Positions 7,667 through 13,548 of a stretch of 22,355 bases of DNA are shown here, one piece after another. Every line of letters begins with the position of its first letter. Position 1 is the stretch's first letter. This stretch comes from an uncultured Eubacteriales bacterium (GTDB lineage: Bacteria > Bacillota > Clostridia > Lachnospirales > Lachnospiraceae): assembly GCA_949286775.1 (NCBI GenBank), contig CASEDW010000045.1, positions 1 to 22,355 of the forward strand. The letters run 5' to 3'. Both the position numbers and the translations under genes were made by a program. The notes below the pieces were generated by a model. The model saw only the letters and a list, made by a program, of their open reading frames with translations, was not told the origin of the DNA and made no database searches.

Positions 7667-8647
7667 ATGTCAGAGAAACGTAAAAAAGTAGTAGGATTTA
7701 CAGCCGGCAGAAGAGGCGGAAATACAGAGATTTATATGAAAGTCGCTCTCAACGCGATCAAGGAAATGGGAATCGACGTTGAACTTATCAGACTTCATGA
7801 GTGCGATATTCATCCATGTACAGACTGCGTAAGAGGAAAATGCTATGTGGCAGGACCCGGAGCATGTATCTGGAAAGACGATGTTGAATGGCTTTCACAG
7901 AAATTCCTTGAGTCAGACGGATATCTTCTCGGAGCGCCTGTATGGTCTCTTGGACCATGCGGAATCGTTTCGGATTTCAGAGACCGTGTATTCGGACCAA
8001 AGATGGACCTTGCAGGATGGGAAATCAACGGCGGATCACCTGAATGGGCAAAGGGACAGGTTAAACAGCGCCCGGGCGCGCTTATTTCAGTAGGCGGCGC
8101 TTTGACAGAGCATTGGACATCACTTGGCCTTGCAACTCTTTATACAACAACTTTCTCAGCACAGACAAACGTAGTTGATCATATGAATGTTTATCAGGTA
8201 GCTGATCCGGGCGAAGCTCTTATGAGAAAAGATTATATGCTCAAAGCTAAATACCTCGGACAGAACCTTGGACATGCTGTTCTCAATCCGCAGATCGACT
8301 GGGAAGGAAGATGGCTCGGAGACCTCAACGACGGAGAGGCTTGTCCGGGATGTCATTTAAGCACAGTTATCGCAAAACCGGGACGCAACTATGTAGAATG
8401 CGTAGTCTGCGGACGTAGGGGAAATATTTCTCTTGACGAAAACGGCAACATGAAATTCACATGGCCGGAGGACAACAGAGACCGTCTTAAGATGATGGGT
8501 AAATTCGATCATATGCGCGAGATCGCCCGTCATACTGAAGAAATCTACAGCCCTCATGTAGATGAAATTCAGGAAGAATACAAGAAATATAAAGCAATGG
8601 AGGACTATGTAGTAAAAGCTCCTTCAAGATGCAAAAATAAAGAGTAA
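7667..8647 (+). CDS. Iron-sulfur flavodoxin-family protein with C-terminal CxxC pair
   Basis: A 326-residue protein. Residues 1-150 are a flavodoxin/NADPH-dependent FMN reductase fold: FTAGRRGGNTE (residues 11-21) should bind the FMN phosphate, and GAPVWSLGPCGIVSDFRDR is the second FMN loop. Cysteines C46, C51, C54, C59 and C67 lie where iron-sulfur flavoproteins keep their compact [4Fe-4S] motif. The C-terminal third has CPGC (226-229) and CVVC (245-248) spaced as CxxC-x15-CxxC, a zinc-ribbon or rubredoxin-like knuckle, then a charged helical tail. A strong AGGAGG precedes the start. The 139-base spacer upstream is AT-rich and could hold a promoter (TTGATG at 7596-7601 with a weak -10), but I am not sure of it. 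It probably accepts electrons from ferredoxin or from the redox pair upstream; its substrate is unknown. Codon use resembles the ABC genes, which suggests high expression. Confidence 0.87.
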   Translation: MSEKRKKVVGFTAGRRGGNTEIYMKVALNAIKEMGIDVELIRLHECDIHPCTDCVRGKCYVAGPGACIWKDDVEWLSQKFLESDGYLLGAPVWSLGPCGIVSDFRDRVFGPKMDLAGWEINGGSPEWAKGQVKQRPGALISVGGALTEHWTSLGLATLYTTTFSAQTNVVDHMNVYQVADPGEALMRKDYMLKAKYLGQNLGHAVLNPQIDWEGRWLGDLNDGEACPGCHLSTVIAKPGRNYVECVVCGRRGNISLDENGNMKFTWPEDNRDRLKMMGKFDHMREIARHTEEIYSPHVDEIQEEYKKYKAMEDYVVKAPSRCKNKE

Positions 8648-8684
8648 TACTTCTTTAAGAAAATGATAATATAGAAAATGATAC

Positions 8685-8717
8685 AAAAAAACTGTCGTAA
8701 AAACGGCAGTTTTTTTT
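8685..8717. terminator. Bidirectional terminator between convergent genes
   Basis: A 14-base A-rich arm (8685-8698) pairs with ACGGCAGTTTTTTT (8703-8716) around AAAA, with one G-T pair. A run of T follows on + and the mirror A-run serves -. It ends both the flavodoxin gene (+) and the HD-domain gene (-). Confidence 0.9.
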
Positions 8718-8720
8718 GCT

Positions 8721-9479
8721 TCAGGAAATGAAATTTTTCAAATCATCGAGTATAATTGCGACTTTTAGCCGCGTCTCTTCTTTTTCAAAAGAAATCCGTT
8801 CAAAGGGTTTGATATAGTAGCCGTCGTCTTTGGCTATTTCGATGCTTTCTTTGAAATTAAAATCAAAAAAGAAGGCGAGAAAACTGATCCATATATCGAG
8901 TCCTGTTTTTCTGATGGTTTTCGGAATTGTCCTGTGTTCTAAAAAACAGTTCATGACGTCTCTGGTAACGGTTTCTTTTGAAACCTGCTCGTATGTTTCG
9001 CCCATGGTATCTGTCATTTCCTCGCAGGCGAAGACGCGGAATATGTCGCATTTATCGGCGTCGCGGATCAGCTTGCAAAGAGTAAGAGTTTCGCCTGTTA
9101 TATTCGGATCTATGGCATAGACATTGTGATTTATTATGGCGGTGATTACCTGCTGTTTTTCGCTGTCTGAAAGAGGATAAAGTAAATTGTTTTCAACTAT
9201 TACTTTGCATCCGAGCTCGGCGTGATTTACCGACAGGTTATCGAGAAAAGTCTTGTATTTTCTGACCTGCTCGAATCTGCCGATATCGTGAAAGACGGCG
9301 CAGATTTCGGCGAGATATTTTGTGTGTTCAGGCAAATTTAAGAGGTTCGTAAGTCTGTTCATTACACCGACAACAGCCATTGTATGGACAACTTTTAAGT
9401 TAATCATTCCGTTTGAAAGATCATAATTTGAAGTATATTTATCAAAGGCTTCTTTTGCCCACGGCGCGTAAAATTTCAT
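8721..9479 (-). CDS. HD-domain metal-dependent phosphohydrolase
   Basis: A 252-residue soluble protein. The HD signature is in order: H32 (KVVHTMAV), H64-D65 (AVFHDIGRFEQ) and a later metal ligand in LIRDADKCD (D140 or D142). H86 in VNHAELG and H118 in IINHN are further conserved-type histidines. HD proteins of this size act on nucleotides, dinucleotide second messengers or other phosphate esters with a divalent metal; the substrate of this one is not known. The start at 9479 has AAGGAG ten bases ahead. The gene stands alone on the - strand, convergent with the flavodoxin gene and divergent from the 68-residue protein gene, so it is its own transcription unit. I see no sign of truncation. Confidence 0.88.
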   Translation of the reverse strand: MKFYAPWAKEAFDKYTSNYDLSNGMINLKVVHTMAVVGVMNRLTNLLNLPEHTKYLAEICAVFHDIGRFEQVRKYKTFLDNLSVNHAELGCKVIVENNLLYPLSDSEKQQVITAIINHNVYAIDPNITGETLTLCKLIRDADKCDIFRVFACEEMTDTMGETYEQVSKETVTRDVMNCFLEHRTIPKTIRKTGLDIWISFLAFFFDFNFKESIEIAKDDGYYIKPFERISFEKEETRLKVAIILDDLKNFIS

Positions 9480-9579
9480 GATGGGGTGTCTCCTTGCTGT
9501 ATTTTTTTGCAGTCTTTATAATATCATGAATATAAGTGTATAAAAATAGTAAAATTTTAAAGAATATAACGTAATTGCA

Positions 9580-9608
9580 TTGAAATTCTTATTGATTTAA
9601 TATATTAT
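9580..9608 (+). promoter_or_regulatory. Sigma-A-type promoter for the 68-residue protein gene
   Basis: TTGAAA (9580-9585), a 17-base spacer, then TATTAT (9603-9608). The expected start of transcription near 9615 leaves a leader of about 33 bases before ATG 9648, with GAGGAGAG as ribosome binding site. Confidence 0.65.
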
Positions 9609-9647
9609 TTATAAGTGTTATTTGATCTTATTTAGAGGAGAGACATT

Positions 9648-9854
9648 ATGTACAACTTAAAATGGACAAATAAGTACAGCTGCGAAACAGGTTATGTAAA
9701 AAAAGTCAGCAAAGCAAAAGGATATTTCGAAAACACATTCGAAAAAGCAGAAGCTAAAAAGTATCGTTCAATGAAAGCCGTTCAGACAGATATAGAATTA
9801 CTTACACAGTTAGGCGAAGCAGTTAACAACGTATTTGAAGCTGAAGAAATGTAA
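9648..9854 (+). CDS. Small basic conserved hypothetical protein (68 aa)
   Basis: A 68-residue protein rich in lysine in its first two thirds (KKVSKAKGYFEN, KAEAKKYRSMKAV) and acidic at the end (VFEAEEM). There is one cysteine (C11) and no membrane segment or signal peptide. The C-terminal half (about 38-66) looks helical. The gene is real by context: a good promoter at 9580-9608, a strong GAGGAGAG ribosome binding site, and its own terminator at 9884-9924, so it is transcribed alone. From memory, similar small proteins occur in Lachnospiraceae genomes, but I cannot name a family. The function is unknown; nucleic-acid binding is possible from the charge pattern but unsupported. Confidence 0.75.
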   Translation: MYNLKWTNKYSCETGYVKKVSKAKGYFENTFEKAEAKKYRSMKAVQTDIELLTQLGEAVNNVFEAEEM

Positions 9855-9883
9855 GTACTTATTTAAAAATGAAAAAAGAAAGG

Positions 9884-9924
9884 AAAACCGGACAGATGCA
9901 AGATTTCTGCCCGGTTTTTATTTT
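9884..9924 (+). terminator. Intrinsic terminator after the 68-residue protein gene
   Basis: AAAACCGG (9884-9891) pairs with CCGGTTTT (9911-9918). An inner CAGA (9893-9896) pairs with TCTG (9906-9909) across an A-C mismatch. TTTTTATTTTG follows. Confidence 0.88.
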
Positions 9925-10013
9925 GCTTTTATATATATGAATCATGGTGTATACTTATAGTCAAAGAGCGACAACAGAATTACACTGTAAAATCATAAGA
10001 AAGGATATACATT

Positions 10014-10421
10014 ATGGATTGTATTTTTTGTAAAATAGCTAACGGAGAAATCCCTTCGTCGTCGATATATGAAGATGAAGATTTTAATGTGATACTCGAT
10101 TTAGGTCCGGCGACAAGAGGACATGCCCTCATACTTCCAAAGCGTCATTATGCCGATCTCTTTGAACTTCCTGAAGAAGAGGCGAAAAAAGCCATATGTC
10201 TGGCAAAGAAGCTTCTTCCGGCGATAAAAAAGGGACTCGGATGCGACGGCATACAGCTCGTTCAGAACAACGGCGAAGCGGCGGGTCAGACTGTATTTCA
10301 CTATCACCTGCACTTGATTCCGGCATATAAAGAGGACGGCCCGGGAGCGCGCTGGAATCCGGGAACGCTTTCGGAGGAAGATAAGGAATTGATACCGAAA
10401 CTTATAAAAGAAAACCTATAA
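10014..10421 (+). CDS. HIT family protein (HinT-like nucleotide hydrolase)
   Basis: A 135-residue protein with the histidine triad HYHLHLIP at H96, H98 and H100, which binds and cleaves the alpha-phosphate of AMP-linked substrates. The N-terminal CIFCKI (C3, C6) and ALILPKRHYADL are typical of bacterial HinT-type proteins, which act as purine nucleoside phosphoramidases or dinucleotide hydrolases in the cytosol. The length is slightly above the usual 110-125, from a charged C-terminal tail. AAAGGA sits eight bases before the start. TATACT at 9950-9955 is a possible -10 box but I see no good -35. No terminator follows; the downstream spacer holds an AT palindrome only. The physiological substrate is unknown. 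Confidence 0.93.
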   Translation: MDCIFCKIANGEIPSSSIYEDEDFNVILDLGPATRGHALILPKRHYADLFELPEEEAKKAICLAKKLLPAIKKGLGCDGIQLVQNNGEAAGQTVFHYHLHLIPAYKEDGPGARWNPGTLSEEDKELIPKLIKENL

Positions 10422-10517
10422 AAATTTTTATAAAATAACTTAATATAATACAAAAAGCGTATTATAAACGTGTTATTTTATAAAAGAAAATTCGCAGATA
10501 CAAAGGAGATACTTTAG

Positions 10518-11474
10518 ATGACTCAAAGAGAAGCGGTTTACGCTATGTTAAAAGGCGAAAAGCCTGACGTTATCATCAACGGATGGGAGCCGTTTGCTTT
10601 AATTATCGATGATGTTATGATTCATCAGCAGGGTCCCGGACCAAGATATGTGGACGCATGGGGCGTTACTATGATACAGGAAGAGGGGCAGTTCGGAGCA
10701 ATGCCTTCTGAAGCGGAAGAAGATCTCGTTTGTCCCGATATTACGGAGTGGAAAAGCTATGTAAAGGTTCCTGATCCTGATAAGTGGGAACTTGATTTTT
10801 CGGGAGCTTTCGCGCAGATCGAAGCTGCTAAGGCGCAGGGAAAGATCTTAACATCGTTTTTGCCGATGGGACCGTTTGAGACGTCCCACAATATTCTTGG
10901 ATTTGAAGAGGGACTTATCGCGTATCTTGAAGAGCCGGAGGATATGAAGGAACTCGTCGATACGATTTTTGAATTCAAGAAAAAAGAAATAAAGATTCAG
11001 ATAGAAAACTGGAAGCCTGAGTGTTTCCTTTTGCATGATGACTTCGGTTCGAAGCAAAACCTGCTCCTTCCGCCGGATACATGGCGTGAATTCTTTAAAG
11101 AAGGATACAGAGAACTGGCCAAGATGATCCATGAAAGTGGAGCGATCGTGATGCTACATTCTGACAGCAACAATGAACTGATAGCATCTGATCTGGAAGA
11201 AATCGGAATTGATATCTGGCAGGGCGTCCTTCCTACTGTAAATGTTCAGAAACTCCAGAAAGAGCTTAAGAAGATGGTTCTCATGGGCGGATATGATTCC
11301 GGAATAATCGACAGAGCCGATACTACTGATGAGGAACTTAAGAATGAAGTTATGCGTGTTATAAATGACTACGTACCGGGAGGAAGATTTATTCCGTGTA
11401 TTTCATACGGCGGACCGGGAACATTTATGCCGGATACAGAAGAGAGAATCACTAAAGTGATAAGAAGCTTGTAA
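10518..11474 (+). CDS. URO-D-fold protein, uroporphyrinogen decarboxylase / corrinoid methyltransferase family
   Basis: A 318-residue protein with the URO-D/MtaA TIM-barrel signs: DAWGVTMI, a HDDFGSKQNLLLPPDTWREF segment at the active-site face, MLHSDSNNELI, and GGYDSGIID. It is probably not heme HemE, since no other heme genes are nearby and the N-terminal HemE substrate motif is missing. Known relatives MtaA, MtbA and O-demethylase methyltransferases transfer methyl groups to or from corrinoid proteins using a zinc held by HxC and a distal Cys. Here the HxC position reads H-S-D, though a distal Cys exists (FIPCISYGG). No corrinoid protein gene lies in the window. AAAGGAG is nine bases before ATG 10518. 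TATAAT at 10444-10449 may be the -10 box. The gene ends at a terminator shared with murG. The reaction is uncertain. Confidence 0.85.
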   Translation: MTQREAVYAMLKGEKPDVIINGWEPFALIIDDVMIHQQGPGPRYVDAWGVTMIQEEGQFGAMPSEAEEDLVCPDITEWKSYVKVPDPDKWELDFSGAFAQIEAAKAQGKILTSFLPMGPFETSHNILGFEEGLIAYLEEPEDMKELVDTIFEFKKKEIKIQIENWKPECFLLHDDFGSKQNLLLPPDTWREFFKEGYRELAKMIHESGAIVMLHSDSNNELIASDLEEIGIDIWQGVLPTVNVQKLQKELKKMVLMGGYDSGIIDRADTTDEELKNEVMRVINDYVPGGRFIPCISYGGPGTFMPDTEERITKVIRSL

Positions 11475-11477
11475 AAC

Positions 11478-11504
11478 AAGACGAGGGGATTTGCCCCTCG
11501 TCTT
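11478..11504. terminator. Bidirectional terminator between URO-D-like gene and murG
   Basis: AAGACGAGGGG (11478-11488) pairs perfectly with CCCCTCGTCTT (11494-11504) around ATTTG. The + side runs into TATTATTT and the - side into TTGTTTTAC. It lies exactly between the two convergent stop codons. Confidence 0.9.
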
Positions 11505-11505
11505 A

Positions 11506-12570
11506 TTATTTGGCATATTTTTCGATCAGATCCATAATGATCTTTTTGGAATCGGCGTTTGGGCTGGCATCCATCGCGTCGATGTATTTCTGACGGTTTT
11601 CATAGAGCTCTGAAACGCCTTTCATAAAGCTTTCAGGCGTGAGATCCTCTTCTTCGATAACCATACTGAAGCCCTGTTTTTCAAATGAACGGGCGTTCAA
11701 TACCTGATCTCCGCGGCTTGCCTTGGCGGAAAGAGGGATAAGCAGGTTAGGCTTTGAAAGGGCGCATATTTCCGAAATCGCGTTAGCGCCCGCCCTTGAT
11801 ATAACTATGGACGCAAGCGCGAACATATGCGTAAGCTCTTTTTTGATATATTCATACTGCCTGTAGCCCGGAATATCATTTAAAGATTCGTCCAGTTTGC
11901 CTTTTCCGCAGAGATGAATGATGTTGAAATCTTTTAGGAGTTCGTCGAGGTTTTCTCTTACTGCGGTGTTTAAAACGACAGAACCGAGACTTCCTCCCAT
12001 GACAAGAATCACCGGCTTATGATCTGTAAAACCGCAAAAACGGCGAGCCTCTTCCGGAACGCCTTTCATCAGTTCGTCTCGGATAGGGGTTCCTGTGACC
12101 ACTGCTTTATCCGCCGGAAGATACTGAGCTGTTTCCGGAAAATTGCAGCATACTGCGCATGCGGATGAAATGCAAAGCTTGTTGGCCAGTCCCGGCGTCA
12201 TATCTGATTCGTGGATGATAACAGGTACACCGAGAGCTTTCGCGGCTTTTACAACCGGAACGGATACAAATCCGCCTTTTGAAAATACTATGTCCGGCTC
12301 AAGTTTCTTAATCAGTTTTTTAGCCTCGGCAAATCCCTTTAAAACACGGAAAGGATCGGTAAGGTTCTTAATGCTAAGATACCTGCGAAGCTTTCCCGAG
12401 GAAATACCATAGTATTTTATCCCCATTTCAGAAATCAGCTGTCTTTCGATTCCGTCGTAGGAACCGATATACAATATTTCATAACCTTTTCTTTCAAGTT
12501 CAGGTATAAGCGCTATATTTGGCGTTACATGTCCGGCAGTTCCGCCGCCTGTAAGAATAATACGTTTCAT
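11506..12570 (-). CDS. murG: MurG, UDP-GlcNAc:lipid I N-acetylglucosaminyltransferase
   Basis: A 354-residue GT28 glycosyltransferase that adds GlcNAc to undecaprenyl-PP-MurNAc-pentapeptide on the inner membrane face, making lipid II. The N-terminal glycine loop is TGGGTAGHVTPN, followed by GGFVSVPVVKAA and IIHESDMTPGLANK. The C-terminal UDP-GlcNAc site shows LVMGGSLGSVVLN, ISRAGANAISE and IPLSAKASRGDQVLNA. The length is normal. I take ATG 12570 because CAGGAG ends eight bases ahead; an in-frame GTG at 12579 overlaps that site. The gene stands apart from any division and cell wall cluster, as a single - strand gene, which is common for clostridial murG copies. Confidence 0.97.
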   Translation of the reverse strand: MKRIILTGGGTAGHVTPNIALIPELERKGYEILYIGSYDGIERQLISEMGIKYYGISSGKLRRYLSIKNLTDPFRVLKGFAEAKKLIKKLEPDIVFSKGGFVSVPVVKAAKALGVPVIIHESDMTPGLANKLCISSACAVCCNFPETAQYLPADKAVVTGTPIRDELMKGVPEEARRFCGFTDHKPVILVMGGSLGSVVLNTAVRENLDELLKDFNIIHLCGKGKLDESLNDIPGYRQYEYIKKELTHMFALASIVISRAGANAISEICALSKPNLLIPLSAKASRGDQVLNARSFEKQGFSMVIEEEDLTPESFMKGVSELYENRQKYIDAMDASPNADSKKIIMDLIEKYAK

Positions 12571-12738
12571 AAAATCCACTCCTGACAGTTATTTTGTATT
12601 TTTTAAGTAATGAATTACCATGCGTTTTCACGTAATCAAAAATATGTGATTCTGATTTTATTTTAACCTCTTGGATAAAAATGTGAAAGCTATTTTAAAA
12701 TAAATTTCCGTCTTCATCTTAAATTTTGCTGATACTGC

Positions 12739-12767
12739 TTGTCAAAAATGTAAATATGAAGCATTAT
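12739..12767 (+). promoter_or_regulatory. Candidate promoter in the murG / 106-aa gene spacer
   Basis: TTGTCA (12739-12744), a 17-base spacer, then CATTAT (12762-12767). The -10 box is weak; an offset choice TTATAA overlaps it. It is the best candidate I see in the 272-base gap 12571-12842, which otherwise is AT-rich without obvious structure. Confidence 0.4.
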
Positions 12768-12774
12768 AAACTTA

Positions 12775-12800
12775 AATGCCGCGCAGAAAAATGCGGTATT
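12775..12800 (+). promoter_or_regulatory. Leader hairpin upstream of the 106-aa gene
   Basis: AATGCCGC (12775-12782) pairs with GCGGTATT (12793-12800), one G-T pair, around a ten-base loop; TGGTTTTAGG follows. It would lie at or near the 5' end of the transcript and may stabilise it or attenuate weakly. No terminator-grade T-run is present. Confidence 0.4.
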
Positions 12801-12842
12801 TGGTTTTAGGATTTAAAAGATAATTTACGGAGGATATACTAT

Positions 12843-13163
12843 ATGACAAAGGTAAAAATAGAGCCCGGCGTATGCGGATTTACGGCTATTGTGACGGCAC
12901 AGTTAAACGATGATGAGGAATGCGACATAACGGCAGACACAAAGTGTCCTACGATAAATAAAATGATCGAAGAACTCGGCACGACATTTGACGGGATGGA
13001 AGTATGTCTTACAAGGCCGGGACAAAATGTTTTCTATGAGTTCGCGAAAAACAGCTATCCCGTGCATGCGGCATGCCCGGTGATAAACGGAATATTAAAG
13101 TGCATTGAAGCCGAAAGCGGACTTGCTCTTAAGAAGGACGCAAGCATCTGTTTTATTGATTAA
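12843..13163 (+). CDS. Seven-cysteine conserved hypothetical protein (106 aa), possibly DUF6951
   Basis: A 106-residue soluble protein with seven cysteines (11, 27, 35, 55, 78, 87, 103), including two Cys-Pro steps (35-36, 78-79) and HAACP at 75-79. The pattern suggests binding of a metal or Fe-S cluster, or a redox role. I recall it as resembling the family named DUF6951, which I could not check. There is no signal peptide or membrane segment, so it should be cytoplasmic. GGAGG precedes ATG 12843 closely. It lies between divergent murG and the 87-residue gene, with no terminator after its stop, so some read-through into the next unit is possible although that unit has its own promoter. Function unknown. 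Confidence 0.75.
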   Translation: MTKVKIEPGVCGFTAIVTAQLNDDEECDITADTKCPTINKMIEELGTTFDGMEVCLTRPGQNVFYEFAKNSYPVHAACPVINGILKCIEAESGLALKKDASICFID

Positions 13164-13191
13164 GTCGCTTCAGATTATGATTTACTTTTTA

Positions 13192-13220
13192 TTGAAGTTT
13201 GTATGTTTTTTTGGTATTCT
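13192..13220 (+). promoter_or_regulatory. Promoter of the 87-aa / hydratase unit
   Basis: TTGAAG (13192-13197), exactly 17 bases, TATTCT (13215-13220). Transcription would begin near 13227, giving a leader of about 37 bases to ATG 13264. Confidence 0.55.
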
Positions 13221-13263
13221 TTATAAGAATATGCCTTTTAGGGACTGAAGGAACGGTAAAGTT

Positions 13264-13527
13264 ATGTTTAGATTATGGGGAAAACTGGTAAAAGACAGCC
13301 GGTTGATAAAGTCGGAGACGATCGAAAGACCGGAGGAAGATACTCGTACTCACAAAATATTAAATTCTATAGAAGAACTTTGCAAAATATGGGATCTTGG
13401 AACACCTATTTGGCTTGATTCGACCATAAATGAATTTAAACGCCATAAAAAAGCGAGATTTTATTCTGATAATTTTATGGAAGAAATAGACTTTGATTAT
13501 ATGGAAATTCAGATTCTTGAAGAGTAA
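13264..13527 (+). CDS. Conserved hypothetical protein (87 aa) upstream of the hydratase
   Basis: An 87-residue acidic protein: a basic N-terminal patch (MFRLWGKLVKDSRLIK), a central helical stretch around HKILNSIEELCKIWDL, then GTPIWLDSTINEFKRHKKARF and an acidic tail (MEEIDFDYMEIQILEE). There are no signal peptide, membrane segment or catalytic motifs that I can identify. From memory, close relatives are common in Lachnospiraceae as unnamed proteins, keeping the IWLD...NEFKRH and DFDYMEI segments. AAGGAA lies about 11 bases before the start. The hydratase gene starts 21 bases after its stop with its own AAGGGAG, so the two are probably cotranscribed from 13192-13220. Function unknown. Confidence 0.8.
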   Translation: MFRLWGKLVKDSRLIKSETIERPEEDTRTHKILNSIEELCKIWDLGTPIWLDSTINEFKRHKKARFYSDNFMEEIDFDYMEIQILEE

Positions 13528-13548
13528 TTCATACGGAAGGGAGAAAAG

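Noticed and set aside
10418..10433. AT-only palindrome TATAAAAATTTTTATA after the HIT gene as a terminator
   Set aside because: It has no G-C pairs and no separate T-run, so it would be too unstable to terminate transcription.
10518..11474. Calling the URO-D-like gene hemE
   Set aside because: It lacks the HemE N-terminal substrate-binding motif and any heme-pathway neighbours; the methyltransferase-like branch fits better.
12571..12579. GTG 12579 as start of murG
   Set aside because: The GTG overlaps the GGAG ribosome binding site itself; ATG 12570 gives the normal MurG N-terminus.
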